Part shown: positions 18,901 through 27,486 of the stretch, piece by piece
Numbering within the stretch: position 1 is the stretch's first letter
Layout: the number at the start of each line of letters is the position of its first letter
Assembly: GCA_945919075.1 (NCBI GenBank)
Contig: CAMEIX010000013.1
Coordinates: forward strand, 19,834-83,833
DNA length: 64,000 nt
Direction of reading: 5' to 3'
DNA from: an uncultured Lachnospiraceae bacterium
Lineage (GTDB): Bacteria > Bacillota > Clostridia > Lachnospirales > Lachnospiraceae
Position numbers and translations under genes: made by a program
Notes under the pieces: model-generated
The model's input: only the letters and a program-made list of their open reading frames with translations
Database searches by the model: none
Told to the model about the DNA's origin: nothing

Positions 18901-19439
18901 ATGCCGCCATGGAAACCATAAAGAAAAAAAATCCGGATAAGGATGTGGTGCCGGCTGCCATGCTTTACTACCATGTGGCGGATGACTGCTTTGATGCCGA
19001 AGGAGAACTGACACCGGAGGAAGTGAGTGAAAAGATTCGCCAGAGTCTTCGAACGAGCGGAGTAGTAAGTGCAGACCGGAGTGTGATTGACAGACTGGAC
19101 AAAGAACTGACGGAAAAGTCCGATGTCATTCCGGTAGCCATCAAAAAGAAGGATGGCAATCTGACCGCAAATTCCTCTGTGTTTACGGAAGAAGAAATGG
19201 CGGAAATTTCCAAATTTGTGACTGGAAAAGTGAAAGAGTGCGGCAGGGCCATTGTGGAAGGAAATGTGGAATTAAATCCTATGGAGGAAGGGCAGAGAAC
19301 AAGCTGTACCTATTGTCCTTACAAGGGAGACTGCGGCTTTGACCTCAATCAGAGGGGATTTTCCTACCGGAAGCTTCCTGCTATGGAAAAAGAAGAGATC
19401 ATGGAGAAAATCAGAGAGGAGAACGCGTCATGGCAGTAA
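15972..19439 (+). CDS. addB: ATP-dependent helicase/deoxyribonuclease subunit B
   Basis: The 1155-residue protein has a Walker A GGSGSGKST at 8-16 and, near the C-terminus, a RecB-type nuclease with KIDRVDV and IVDYKSG. A cysteine (FARCAYRQF) and the C-terminal CTYC...C group are the four ligands of the known AddB iron-sulfur cluster. With AddA it forms the Firmicute equivalent of RecBCD, resecting double-strand ends and loading RecA. The length is as usual. Its last 10 bases overlap addA, indicating translational coupling. Confidence 0.97.
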   Translation: MSLRFVLGGSGSGKSTRIYGEILQRAKKEPGRNFLIVVPDQFTMQTQKELVLHPENESHGILNIDVLSFGRLSHRILEEVGKKDIPVLDDTGKSLILRKVAGDLKEDLPYLGAHLQKQGYIHEVKSAISEFMQYGISCKDVDILIKYAEKKGALYHKLKDLQKIYEGFSLYIKDHYITTEETLDVLCGALHKSKIVKDSVVVFDGFTGFTPIQYRVIETLLTLTKEVWVTVTIPAQENPFVPDGEQKLFHLSKKTIADICKLAELNGVSRGEDIVLNYEGVHRFCGNPVLAHLEQSLFRYPLKAFHAKEDESGKKDCDVNNTLHLFAASTIAEEVRQTGIYIEQLVRNEGYAYRDIAVVTGNLEGYSNQINSRFKDLDIPCYVDQNRAILLNPLTEYIKAAMEILEKNFTYESVFKFLRSGLACLSKEETDILENYCLETGIRGKKKWSEQFVFKTKNMLDDIELLWQVDGFRTRLMEELSPLLALSEIREKKAGDYVLALYELLNKNHAAVKLDYYSKMFAEQGDKVREREYAQVYRLIMELLEQIMALLKEEPMTLKEFREIVEAGLTEIQVGSIPQNVDRVLVGDIERTRLKEVKVVFFLGINDGNIPKSGGKGGIISDIDREFLQGSELELAPSPRQKMYIQRLYLYLNMTKPSEKLYLSYAKMDGEGKGIRPAYLIDTIKQLFPDLVTEYPEEKDVLEQIYSTKEGVLFLAGKMREYAESNREVEDIHTLYQAFQVQENTRIILQKLTDAAFYEYAGGRLSRQVAKALYGRMLVNSVSRIETFARCAYRQFLAYGLALKERESFSFERVDLGNIYHAVLEGFADKLAESPYTWFDFPREFAEKTVREVLSLCTADYGATVLYATARNAYNVARMERVLTRAVDTIQYQLKKGSFVPREFEMSFHTVSDLDSVNIALSEEEKMKLVGKIDRVDVAESEDKIFVKIVDYKSGEKNFDLAALYYGQSLQLVVYLNAAMETIKKKNPDKDVVPAAMLYYHVADDCFDAEGELTPEEVSEKIRQSLRTSGVVSADRSVIDRLDKELTEKSDVIPVAIKKKDGNLTANSSVFTEEEMAEISKFVTGKVKECGRAIVEGNVELNPMEEGQRTSCTYCPYKGDCGFDLNQRGFSYRKLPAMEKEEIMEKIREENASWQ

Positions 19440-22400
19440 ATTTCACCCCGGACCAGCAACGGGCAATTGACTTGCATCACTGCAATATTCTGGTTTCTGC
19501 GGCAGCAGGAAGCGGCAAGACGGCAGTCCTCTCGGAACGGATTGCCAAAATGGTCTGTGACAAAGATCATCCTGTGGATATCGACAGGCTTCTGGTAGTT
19601 ACCTTCACCCATGCCGCAGCAGCGGAAATGCGGGAACGAATCAGCAGACGGATTGCGGACCGCCTTAAGGAAGACGGAGAAAATGAGCACCTGCAGAAGC
19701 AGGCTGCACTTTTACATAATGCGCAGATTACCACCATTGACAGCTTTTGCCAGTTTATCTTGAAAAACAATTTTCAGGATATCGGACTGGACCCCGTCTT
19801 TCGTGTGGCAGACGAGGGAGAAGTAAAGTTTATCAAACAGGAAATTTTAGAGGAACTTTTAGAGGAAAGATTTGCGGAAGGCAGGGAGTCTTTCTTAAAC
19901 TGTGTGGAATTCTTCTGCCCGAACGGACGGGAGGAACAGCTGGAACAGCATATTTTGAAATTACATCAGTACTCCTTAAGCTTTCCTTTTCCTAAGGACT
20001 GGCTTGAGGAACGGAAAACGGATTATGCCTTTCAGAATGCCCGGGAATTGGATCAGACATCTTGGATGATATTTCTATCGAATCACATCCAAAAATCGAT
20101 TTTAGCCCTATCAGAGGAGCTTACACGGGCACGTAAATTGTGCGAAGAGAGCGACGGCCCCTATATGTACGGCCCGATGATAGAAAAAGATGAGGAAGCG
20201 GTGCTTGCCCTTACCAAAATCGGAGACGTGAATCTTCTGCGTGAAAAACTGCAGACCATTACCTTTGACATGTTAAGCAGGAAGAAGGATGATACGGTTT
20301 CGGATGAAAAAAGGGAACAGGTCAAAGAAATCCGTAATCAGGCAAAGAAATTCATCGAGAAACTGAATAAAGAGCTTTTTTCGGTGTCCGTTTCCACTAC
20401 CCTTGCAGAAGCAAAAGTCTGCAATGAAGTAATTGGAGAACTGGTGGATATCTGTCTGGAATTCTCGGACAGACTGGATGCGAAGAAACGGGAAAAAAAG
20501 ATTGTGGATTTTTCCGATATGGAACATCTTGCACTTCAGATTCTGGTGGAAAAGGATGAAAAGGGAAATGTGGTACCTACTAAGACCGCATTGGAGTATC
20601 AGGATTATTTTGAGGAAGTCCTGATTGATGAATACCAGGATTCCAACCTGGTACAGGAATACCTGTTAAGTGCGGTATCCCGAAGCAGGATGGGAGAAAA
20701 GAACCGTTTCATGGTAGGCGACGTAAAACAGAGCATTTACAAATTTCGTCTGGCAAGGCCGGCACTATTTCTGGAGAAGTACAAAAGTTATTCTCCCGAA
20801 GCCGGGGAGGAATGCCGCATAGATCTGCATCAGAATTTTCGTAGCCGGAAAGAAGTGATTGACAGCGTAAACACCGTCTTTGAAAAGATTATGACGGAGA
20901 GCATCGGAGGCATTGTCTATGATGATGCGGCAGCCCTCCATGCAGGGGCTTCCTATCCGGAAAACAGCGGATGTGAGAGCGAGTTTCTGTTAGTGGAGAA
21001 GCCGGCAAAAGAGATGGATGAAGATGCAAAGGAAACAGAGGCCAGAGCGATTGCCCAAAAGATTATAGCACTGATGGAAACTTTCCGGGTCACAGAGCGG
21101 AAAAGAGAGGAAGAAACCGGAGAGGAAATCGCCTTTTTACGTCCGTTAATGTATAAGGACATTGTAATTTTAGTACGTTCTCAGAACGGATATGATGAAG
21201 CCTTTAAGAAGGTATTCGATGAATGTGGCATCCCCCTTTATGCGACAGGGAAAGAAGGTTACTTCTCCACCAAGGAAATCCGGGATGTTCTGGAATTCTT
21301 ACGCATTCTGGACAATCCCTGTCAGGACATTCCGTTGTTTGCAGTCATGAAATCGGTTTTTGGCGGTTTTAGTGATGAGGAGCTGGGGATGATACGGGCG
21401 AATACGAACCGCACCAAAACTCTGTATGAAAATGTCAGAGAGGCGGCCGGTACAGGCAATGAGAAATGTGCCTTGTTTTTGAAAAAAATAAGCCGTTATC
21501 GTGAATACGCGGTTTATATGACCATCCGGGAAATACTGGAAAATTTATTTGCCGAGCATGATTATCTGGCTTATGTCAGTGCACAGAAAACAGGTGCAAA
21601 GCGCCTTGCCAATGTAGAAATGCTGCTTACCAAAGCAGAAGCATTTGAAAAAAACAGTTATTACGGACTGTTCCATTTCATTCGTTATATTGAGCAGATG
21701 GAAAAGTTTGAGGTGGATTCGGGGGAGGCTGTCACACTGGATGAAAATGCCGATGTGGTGCGTCTTATGACCATTCACAAAAGTAAGGGACTGGAGTTTC
21801 CAGTGGCCATTATTGCGGGGATGGGGAAGAAGTTTAACAACATGGACCACAGTGGTTCGTTCATTATGGATACAGATTTGGGAATCGGTGTCGATTATGT
21901 GAATGTGGCAGAACGTTTTAAGAGAAAAACACTTCGGAAAAATGTCATGGCAATGAAGATGCGTCTGGATAATCTGGCGGAAGAAATGAGGGTTCTATAT
22001 GTTGCCATGACCCGTGCCAGGGAAAAACTGATTCTCACGGCAAGTGTATCGGACCCGGTGGGAATGATAGAGAAAAGGGACAGAATGGTAAACTACAGGA
22101 ATCTGGCAGAAGCCTCCGGATATTTGTCTCTACTGCTTCCGGTATTTCCTGACATAAAGGCGGTTACTCTGGCAGACCTTTCCTGGCAGGAAACAGAAAA
22201 TCAGGTAGACCGTATTATGCGCCGGGAACAGCTTCTGTTTTCGGAAAGTCTGGCGGATGAGGAGAAATTGGGCAGAATTAAGGAGCGACTGTCCTTTGCC
22301 TATCCCTTTGCTTATCTGCAGGATGTTTATACCAAGACCTCCGTATCCGAACTGAAAATGAAAGCCATTCACGGGGGAGAAGAGGAGATGGCAAAGGAAA

Positions 22401-22957
22401 CCTTTCTGGAGGAAGAGGTTGTCCCCTATGTTCCAAACTTCATGCGCCGGGCGGAGGAAGTGTCCGGTACAACCCGCGGAAGTGCCATGCACCGGATTAT
22501 GGAACTGTTGGACTTTACAAAGGAATACCAAAGCCCTGCGGATGTGAAGGAGGCTATGGAAGGCTTTGTATCCGAAGGAAGACTCTCCGAGGAGTACCAT
22601 GATGCTATCCGCGTGGATAAGGTTTTCCGCTTCTTAAAGTCAGACCTTGGACAGCGCATGAAGAAGGCGCAGGCAGAAGGAAAACTATTCCGGGAGCAGC
22701 CCTTCGTTCTGGGCATAGATGAGGTAGAAACCGTATTGATTCAGGGAATTATGGATGCTTACTTTGAAGAGGACGGTGAGATGGTTCTTTTGGATTACAA
22801 GACGGATGTAATTGCCTCACCCGCAGAACTGGTGTCCCGATATAAGGTGCAGATTGATTACTATGAAAAAGCACTCCTTTCCCTGACCGGAAAAAGAGTA
22901 AAAGAAAAGATACTTTACTCCTTTTACTTTGAGAAAGAAGTGCCTGTAAATGCATAA
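19430..22957 (+). CDS. addA: ATP-dependent helicase/nuclease subunit A
   Basis: The 1175-residue UvrD/Rep-type helicase has Walker A SAAAGSGKTAVL (about 23-34), IDEYQDSN (motif II), VGDVKQSIYKFR (motif III), DLHQNFRS (motif IV), TIHKSKGLEFP (motif V) and VAMTRAREKL (motif VI). The C-terminal nuclease has VLLDYKTD. It partners AddB in double-strand break repair. It overlaps addB by 10 bases and ends in a bidirectional terminator shared with thiT. Confidence 0.97.
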   Translation: MAVNFTPDQQRAIDLHHCNILVSAAAGSGKTAVLSERIAKMVCDKDHPVDIDRLLVVTFTHAAAAEMRERISRRIADRLKEDGENEHLQKQAALLHNAQITTIDSFCQFILKNNFQDIGLDPVFRVADEGEVKFIKQEILEELLEERFAEGRESFLNCVEFFCPNGREEQLEQHILKLHQYSLSFPFPKDWLEERKTDYAFQNARELDQTSWMIFLSNHIQKSILALSEELTRARKLCEESDGPYMYGPMIEKDEEAVLALTKIGDVNLLREKLQTITFDMLSRKKDDTVSDEKREQVKEIRNQAKKFIEKLNKELFSVSVSTTLAEAKVCNEVIGELVDICLEFSDRLDAKKREKKIVDFSDMEHLALQILVEKDEKGNVVPTKTALEYQDYFEEVLIDEYQDSNLVQEYLLSAVSRSRMGEKNRFMVGDVKQSIYKFRLARPALFLEKYKSYSPEAGEECRIDLHQNFRSRKEVIDSVNTVFEKIMTESIGGIVYDDAAALHAGASYPENSGCESEFLLVEKPAKEMDEDAKETEARAIAQKIIALMETFRVTERKREEETGEEIAFLRPLMYKDIVILVRSQNGYDEAFKKVFDECGIPLYATGKEGYFSTKEIRDVLEFLRILDNPCQDIPLFAVMKSVFGGFSDEELGMIRANTNRTKTLYENVREAAGTGNEKCALFLKKISRYREYAVYMTIREILENLFAEHDYLAYVSAQKTGAKRLANVEMLLTKAEAFEKNSYYGLFHFIRYIEQMEKFEVDSGEAVTLDENADVVRLMTIHKSKGLEFPVAIIAGMGKKFNNMDHSGSFIMDTDLGIGVDYVNVAERFKRKTLRKNVMAMKMRLDNLAEEMRVLYVAMTRAREKLILTASVSDPVGMIEKRDRMVNYRNLAEASGYLSLLLPVFPDIKAVTLADLSWQETENQVDRIMRREQLLFSESLADEEKLGRIKERLSFAYPFAYLQDVYTKTSVSELKMKAIHGGEEEMAKETFLEEEVVPYVPNFMRRAEEVSGTTRGSAMHRIMELLDFTKEYQSPADVKEAMEGFVSEGRLSEEYHDAIRVDKVFRFLKSDLGQRMKKAQAEGKLFREQPFVLGIDEVETVLIQGIMDAYFEEDGEMVLLDYKTDVIASPAELVSRYKVQIDYYEKALLSLTGKRVKEKILYSFYFEKEVPVNA

Positions 22958-22990
22958 AAAACCGGGAAGACAGCTTCTTCCCGGTTTTCA
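22957..22990. terminator. Bidirectional terminator between addA and thiT
   Basis: A perfect 13-base stem (AAACCGGGAAGA side and its complement) with a 5-base loop has A-runs on one side and T-runs on the other, so it can end transcription from both strands. It begins at the addA stop codon. Confidence 0.9.
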
Positions 22991-22997
22991 TAATTAA

Positions 22998-23708
22998 TTA
23001 GTTTGTAGCCAGGTCCTTCACACGCTTAAACGCAGATTTGGTAGCGGGAAGCGCAAGGATAATTACAGTAATAATTGCTTCCACGATTACAAAACCATAG
23101 TTGTAAACAACGGGGTATAAGAACGCGATGGACTGCGGAAATTCTTCCGGCATGGAATCCATCCAGAAGAAATATCCGCCCAATGTATTAAAGAGTGCCC
23201 GGAAGAAGACTGCAACCAGATAACCCTTGATGAGCCCATTTTTGCTCTTGGCAAAAAAGCCGGAGAAGCCTAATGCCGCAAATGCAAAAACATAATCAAA
23301 CATTACCTGTAAAGGAGAGAGCATCCAGGCACCGCCATCCTGAAACAACTGCAGCAGGCTGTATGCAAGTGCACTCATGATACCTACCACAGGTCCATAC
23401 CAGTAACCGATCAGCGTTACAAAAAGCATGGAACATAAGGTGACGGAACCGCCGTAGGGCATGGAAAACAGTTTTACGTAGGAAAGAAGAAATGCCAGTG
23501 CCAGAGCAGCCGCGGAAAAGACAGTCTGCTTGGTGGAAATACGTTTCTTCTTTTCTGCTTTTAGTTCACTTTTGGTATCTTTAAGTTCGGATTTTGTGCG
23601 AATCAGCGCAACGGCCAAAAGAAGAATGACACCGATGACCAAAAGACAGGTCAGACCGGTTTTAGTGAGGAAGTAGTAACCATCCTCATAGGTGATAAAA
23701 TTAGACAT
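22998..23708 (-). CDS. thiT: Energy-coupled thiamine transporter ThiT
   Basis: A 236-residue ECF S component with a short N-terminal anchor (about 10-35), a charged linker and then six membrane segments; LKLFSMPYGGSVTLCSM-like and GYWYGPVVGIMSALAYSLLQ segments are typical of ThiT, which binds thiamine and uses the shared EcfAA'T module. The extra N-terminal helix is common in clostridial ThiT. AGGAGG fixes the ATG at 23708. A TPP riboswitch lies immediately upstream, confirming the substrate. Confidence 0.95.
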   Translation of the reverse strand: MSNFITYEDGYYFLTKTGLTCLLVIGVILLLAVALIRTKSELKDTKSELKAEKKKRISTKQTVFSAAALALAFLLSYVKLFSMPYGGSVTLCSMLFVTLIGYWYGPVVGIMSALAYSLLQLFQDGGAWMLSPLQVMFDYVFAFAALGFSGFFAKSKNGLIKGYLVAVFFRALFNTLGGYFFWMDSMPEEFPQSIAFLYPVVYNYGFVIVEAIITVIILALPATKSAFKRVKDLATN

Positions 23709-23763
23709 AAAAAACCTCCTTGAAAGTTCAAAGAGGGACACAATAAAAGAGTAAAAATCTCTT

Positions 23764-23880
23764 TTGCTTCCTTACGCCGGTATTATCCGGTTCAAGTAAT
23801 GAGGGTTCAAATCCTTACCTGCCTACCCGGGTATGGGAAAGACCGGCTGGAAATGATCTCAGCGAAATGCGCCCCTAGCA
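23764..23880 (-). promoter_or_regulatory. TPP (THI element) riboswitch upstream of thiT
   Basis: Read on the minus strand, the conserved pieces appear in order: AGGGGCGC, then CTGAGATCA, then AACCCTCATTACTTGAACC, then GGATAATACCGGCGTAAGG. These match the P1, pyrimidine-sensor and pyrophosphate-sensor cores of thiamine pyrophosphate riboswitches. High TPP should reduce thiT expression. Confidence 0.95.
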
Positions 23881-24000
23881 ATGATAAATAATATTTTGTT
23901 ACGTACAAACTATAGCAGATTATGGAGAATTGTCAAGGATAATTTTGCGTGTTACAATATGGATAATCCGAGGTAAAACAATCTTAGTATTTTAAGGGGT

Positions 24001-24098
24001 ACCATACCATTATGCATTTTGATATGGCACCATACTATTGTGCATTTCAATGCGGAAACATACTATTGTGCATTTTAATGCGGCACCATAACTATTTT
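24001..24098 (+). repeat. 28-bp tandem repeat, three copies plus a partial
   Basis: Units at 24001-24028, 24029-24056 and 24057-24084, then a partial unit at 24085-24098. The shared core is ACCATACTATTGTGCATTT; copies two and three differ at about four positions. Each contains a short dyad GCATT-TT/TC-AATGC. The 28-base period is not a multiple of three, so a coding role for the repeats is unlikely. They end 20 bases before the start of the next gene. Confidence 0.9.
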
Positions 24099-24117
24099 AC
24101 ACAGGAGGGGGAGCAAA

Positions 24118-24558
24118 ATGGAATTTATCATGATTGCCATAATAGCTATAGTAGTGATGTTGCTACTCGGCGTGTCTGTATTCAAAATTATGATGGGAGT
24201 TTTGTGGGTACTGGACGGACTGGCATTTTTAAGTTTTCTCTTCTTTCTGATTGCGGCAGTTATGTCTCTTTTTACAAAGAAAATGCAGGCCAGATATTTG
24301 CGGCTGGAAAAGAACGGAAGATATGGAGAGCACGCAGTCTATGAAGTAGCGGGAGAAGAATGCAGAAATCTTTTTCCTACCGATCACTTCTTAAAGGATT
24401 TGTTATACCGCTCGGAAGATGTAAAGGTGCAGGTGGGAAAATTCGGAAAACACCAATTTGTACTGGATAAGTTAAGTCTGGTGATAATCGGAATCGGGCT
24501 CCCTGTCTTTTTATTGATGGCCGTGGGAATCCTGATGCTGACTGTTAGTTTCCTGTGA
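24118..24558 (+). CDS. Small membrane protein of unknown function
   Basis: A 146-residue protein with two or three hydrophobic segments at the N-terminus (about 2-25 and 28-52), a charged central region with FPTDHFLKDLLYRSEDVKV, and a C-terminal segment (about 121-145). A very strong AGGAGGGG ribosome site precedes the ATG. I recognise no family. It is monocistronic, bracketed by the 28-bp tandem repeat upstream and the CGCTGA-rich repeat region downstream. Confidence 0.75.
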   Translation: MEFIMIAIIAIVVMLLLGVSVFKIMMGVLWVLDGLAFLSFLFFLIAAVMSLFTKKMQARYLRLEKNGRYGEHAVYEVAGEECRNLFPTDHFLKDLLYRSEDVKVQVGKFGKHQFVLDKLSLVIIGIGLPVFLLMAVGILMLTVSFL

Positions 24559-25013
24559 GGTATGTCTTCTTTTTTGTAAAATAGGATGTGAAGTAGAATC
24601 TTCCATGTTTGCATAAAGCGCTGAGTTTTTAGAGGTCTAAATCAGCGCATATAAGAGAAAAAAGAAAGAACGCTGACATTTTAGCAATAAATGTAGGTAG
24701 GAATTTTAAAATTGAAAAAAGCGCTGAAAAAGAAGTGAAAAATGTCAGCGTAATCACAGAAAAATGAATTTTATACCTATTTCCCCAAAATGGGCATCAG
24801 CGTAAAATGATAAAATCTCAAGAAACGCTCATTTGTTTGGCAACTTCCAGTTGTAAGCGGTTATTAGACCGACAGTTTCCAGTTTGCGATAATTAAAAAT
24901 GTATTTTACTTTTTTAAGGAAAAATGCAGACAAGACATAAGTGTCTACTGAAAATCATGTTATTTCTCACTTTGTGACGTGGTTTTCTATTGCTATTTTA
25001 GTGATAATAGGTT
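24559..25013. repeat. Non-coding AT-rich region with clustered CGCTGA/TCAGCG motifs
   Basis: No gene is seen. The hexamer CGCTGA or its complement TCAGCG occurs six times between 24619 and 24802. Two inverted pairs stand out: GCGCTGA at 24618-24624 with TCAGCGC at 24642-24648, and a perfect ten-base pair CGCTGACATT at 24671-24680 with AATGTCAGCG at 24741-24750, between which another GCGCTGA lies at 24721-24727. The rest is AT-rich. Confidence 0.75.
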
Positions 25014-25031
25014 GTGAAAGGAGTGAGTCAG

Positions 25032-25529
25032 ATGATAGACCAGATTAAAATAGGTGCTTTTCTAAGAGAATTGCGTAAAGAGAAAGAACTGACACAAGAG
25101 CAACTGGCAGAAAAGTTTGGTGTATCCTCTCGAAGTGTATCCCGATGGGAAAATGGTAATACCATGCCGGAATTAGGCATTCTGGTTGAATTGGCAAATT
25201 ATTACGAAGTTGATATCAAAGAAATAATTGATGGTGAAAGACAAGGTGAGATAATAGAAAAAGAAGAAAAAAAGACCTTACGAAAGGTCATAGATTATGC
25301 GGAGGCTGAAAAACAATTAGTAGTGAAGCGTAAGTGCATAGTAACATTTGTAGGAACATTGATATTAGCGTTGAGTATAATGATTGGGTATATTGTATTT
25401 CCGCAATTGCCGGAAGAATCTTTCATGAGAAATGGTGGTTTATGGTTGGGAATAGGAATAATAGGCGTGGTTGGTCTGTGGGGAATAGTAATCCGTGAAA
25501 ATCATAAAAATTCTGTAAAGGACAAATAA
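25032..25529 (+). CDS. XRE-family transcriptional regulator with C-terminal membrane segments
   Basis: A 165-residue protein. Residues 5-62 are an XRE/HTH_3 domain (LRELRKEKELTQEQLAEKFG, then SVSRWENG). Two hydrophobic segments follow (about 103-125 and 137-155), tethering it to the membrane, a common design in Lachnospiraceae. AAAGGAGTGAG sets the ATG at 25032 rather than the GTG at 25014. Its targets are not evident; the small membrane-protein operon downstream at 25727 is one candidate. Confidence 0.88.
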   Translation: MIDQIKIGAFLRELRKEKELTQEQLAEKFGVSSRSVSRWENGNTMPELGILVELANYYEVDIKEIIDGERQGEIIEKEEKKTLRKVIDYAEAEKQLVVKRKCIVTFVGTLILALSIMIGYIVFPQLPEESFMRNGGLWLGIGIIGVVGLWGIVIRENHKNSVKDK

Positions 25530-25608
25530 GGAGCATCAAGTAAATAATACCTGTTAAATTTAATGAACTAAAAGTTTCAAGATTCCAGAAAAATATTCTT
25601 ATACAATT

Positions 25609-25632
25609 CAACACAATTTACAAAACGTGTTG
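25609..25632. promoter_or_regulatory. Candidate operator dyad CAACAC-N12-GTGTTG
   Basis: A six-base inverted repeat with a 12-base spacer lies in the intergenic region ahead of the 118-residue protein/TetR operon. It has the size of a TetR or XRE operator. It is a pattern-based guess with no confirmed binding protein. Confidence 0.35.
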
Positions 25633-25726
25633 TTCAATCATAAAAAAAGACCTCGTATAATTGGGTTATCAGATGGGGTAGATGCGCACTGCTTCGCTGG
25701 AAAACAATTATGGAGGTTTATTTTAT

Positions 25727-26083
25727 ATGAATACAGATAAGATTTTTGCAGAGGCAATCGCAAACGAATATGCACCAAAGGATACTTCAAAGGTGGTCGC
25801 ATTAAGAAAACTTGATAAGAAGGCTAAACTGCCATCAGAGATTTTTGCATATACCTTTGGTATAACATCTTCCTTAATTATGGGAACAGGAATGTGTCTT
25901 TCTATGAAGGTAATCGGCTCCGGAACAACCGGTTCTATGGTCATAGGTATTATTATTGGAATCATTGGATTGGTATTAATGGGTATTAATTATCCCATTT
26001 ACAAAAAAATACGTGAAAAAGGCAAGCAGAAATATGCATTTGAAATTATGCAGCTTGCCAAGGAAATCAGTGATAAGCAGTAA
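25727..26083 (+). CDS. Small two-helix membrane protein
   Basis: A 118-residue protein with a charged N-terminus (LRKLDKKAKLPSEIFAYTFG) and two hydrophobic segments (about 42-62 and 68-90). This arrangement is common in uncharacterised clostridial proteins that are cotranscribed with TetR genes. TGGAGG sets the ATG at 25727. The TetR gene starts 19 bases later. No function can be assigned. Confidence 0.8.
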   Translation: MNTDKIFAEAIANEYAPKDTSKVVALRKLDKKAKLPSEIFAYTFGITSSLIMGTGMCLSMKVIGSGTTGSMVIGIIIGIIGLVLMGINYPIYKKIREKGKQKYAFEIMQLAKEISDKQ

Positions 26084-26102
26084 CAGAATGTGAGGTGGAG
26101 AG

Positions 26103-26735
26103 ATGAACAAATCAGAAAGCAAGTATTTTAATACTGCCATAAAGATGGACGAAGCTTTCATGGAGATTCTCGAGCAAAAAGACTTTGAATATATTTCAGT
26201 AAAGGAAATTTGTGAAAGAGCCGGTGTGAATCGCTCCACCTTCTATCTTCATTATGAAACAGTGAATGATTTGTTAGAAGAAAGCATAAGCCGCATGAAT
26301 GAAAAATTTTTGGAGTATTTCAGCCAGAGTGGCGATGCACTTGTGGGGAGAATTCCGACAGCGGATCTGGATGAATTGTATCTGGTAACACCGGATTACC
26401 TGAAACCATATCTGGAATATATAAAAGAACATCAAAGAATCTTTCTTACAGCGATGAAAAGAAGCACGGCACTTCGGCTGGGTGATACTTTTGACAGGAT
26501 GTATACACATGTGTTGAACCCTATCATGGAACGATTTTCTGTATCCGAGAAAGAAAAGAAATATCTGTTGTCATTTTACATGAATGGAATTTTAGCAGTG
26601 ATAAAGACATGGATTTCCGAAAACTGTGAGGATGATATTGATTATATCGTTAAAATCATCAGTGAACTATCCATGCGAAGGAGTGATGACCCGGTTTGCG
26701 GAGAAGATGATACGGTATTGATTGATAAGAGGTAG
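26103..26735 (+). CDS. TetR/AcrR family transcriptional regulator
   Basis: A 210-residue regulator with the helix-turn-helix EFMEILEQKDFEYISVKEIC-type region (residues 15-35) and AGVNRSTFYLHYETVNDL (about 41-58), as in the DhaS-like TetR group with a C-terminal TetR_C_7-type ligand domain. GTGGAGAG precedes the ATG. It is flanked by two membrane-protein genes in the same operon, so it may regulate them. The ligand is unknown. Confidence 0.88.
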   Translation: MNKSESKYFNTAIKMDEAFMEILEQKDFEYISVKEICERAGVNRSTFYLHYETVNDLLEESISRMNEKFLEYFSQSGDALVGRIPTADLDELYLVTPDYLKPYLEYIKEHQRIFLTAMKRSTALRLGDTFDRMYTHVLNPIMERFSVSEKEKKYLLSFYMNGILAVIKTWISENCEDDIDYIVKIISELSMRRSDDPVCGEDDTVLIDKR

Positions 26736-26740
26736 CAAAA

Positions 26741-27376
26741 TTGGAAGAAAACAGTTTGATAAAGAAATGGAAAAGAGATTATGAATTCAGGACAATTTCT
26801 AATTCCATGCTGTCTTCCGGAATTACCGTGTTGTTTGCAGGGTATAACGGAATATTGGGAATGAAATACGGAATCATTTGGAATGAATGTATATGCGTAT
26901 ATTATTGTTTACTTGCGATTTTACGTATCTTGGTGTCATTAAGTGCTGCTAAATCGGATGAAAAGAGTATTGCAGACAAAAATAGAATTTATATGATTTC
27001 CTCGGTCATTCTGATATTACTAAGTCTTTCACTGGTGGGACCTTTGGCTTTAATGGTGATGAATAAAAAGCACGTCAGTATGACCATGATACCGGCAATT
27101 TCCATGGCAACATATACAACCTATAAGGTAGTAATGGCATCTGTTAATCTGAAAAGAGTACAGCGCACAAAGGATGTTTTATTAATTCAGTTACGGAATA
27201 TAAACTTTATTGATGCAATTGTATCGGTACTTACTATCCAAAATACGTTATTGGTTGTGAATTCCTCTGCGGATAGGCAGGATATGATAATCCTTTCGGC
27301 CATAAGCAGTGTGGTCGGGTTAGGAATGATTCTATTTTTAACGACATGGAATATAATAAAAAGCCGTATGCAATAA
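26741..27376 (+). CDS. Polytopic membrane protein of unknown function
   Basis: A 211-residue protein starting from TTG behind AGAGGTAG, 5 bases after the TetR stop. About six hydrophobic segments are visible. No conserved catalytic motif is seen, and I do not recognise the family. The close spacing makes it part of the TetR operon and hence a likely target of it. Confidence 0.75.
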   Translation: MEENSLIKKWKRDYEFRTISNSMLSSGITVLFAGYNGILGMKYGIIWNECICVYYCLLAILRILVSLSAAKSDEKSIADKNRIYMISSVILILLSLSLVGPLALMVMNKKHVSMTMIPAISMATYTTYKVVMASVNLKRVQRTKDVLLIQLRNINFIDAIVSVLTIQNTLLVVNSSADRQDMIILSAISSVVGLGMILFLTTWNIIKSRMQ

Positions 27377-27486
27377 ATGTTTACGTTCATGAGTCAGCTT
27401 TTCTAAATAAAATAGTTGAAATGAATAAGTATTCATGTTAGGTTAAGCTAAATGGAAAATGCTTATGATGGGAGAGAAAATCAGAA

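Noticed and set aside
24001..24098. CRISPR array
   Set aside because: The 28-base units are contiguous without spacers and no cas genes are present.
24012..24344. 110-residue + strand frame over the 28-bp repeats
   Set aside because: The repeat period is not a multiple of three, no ribosome site, and it overlaps a well-supported gene in another frame.
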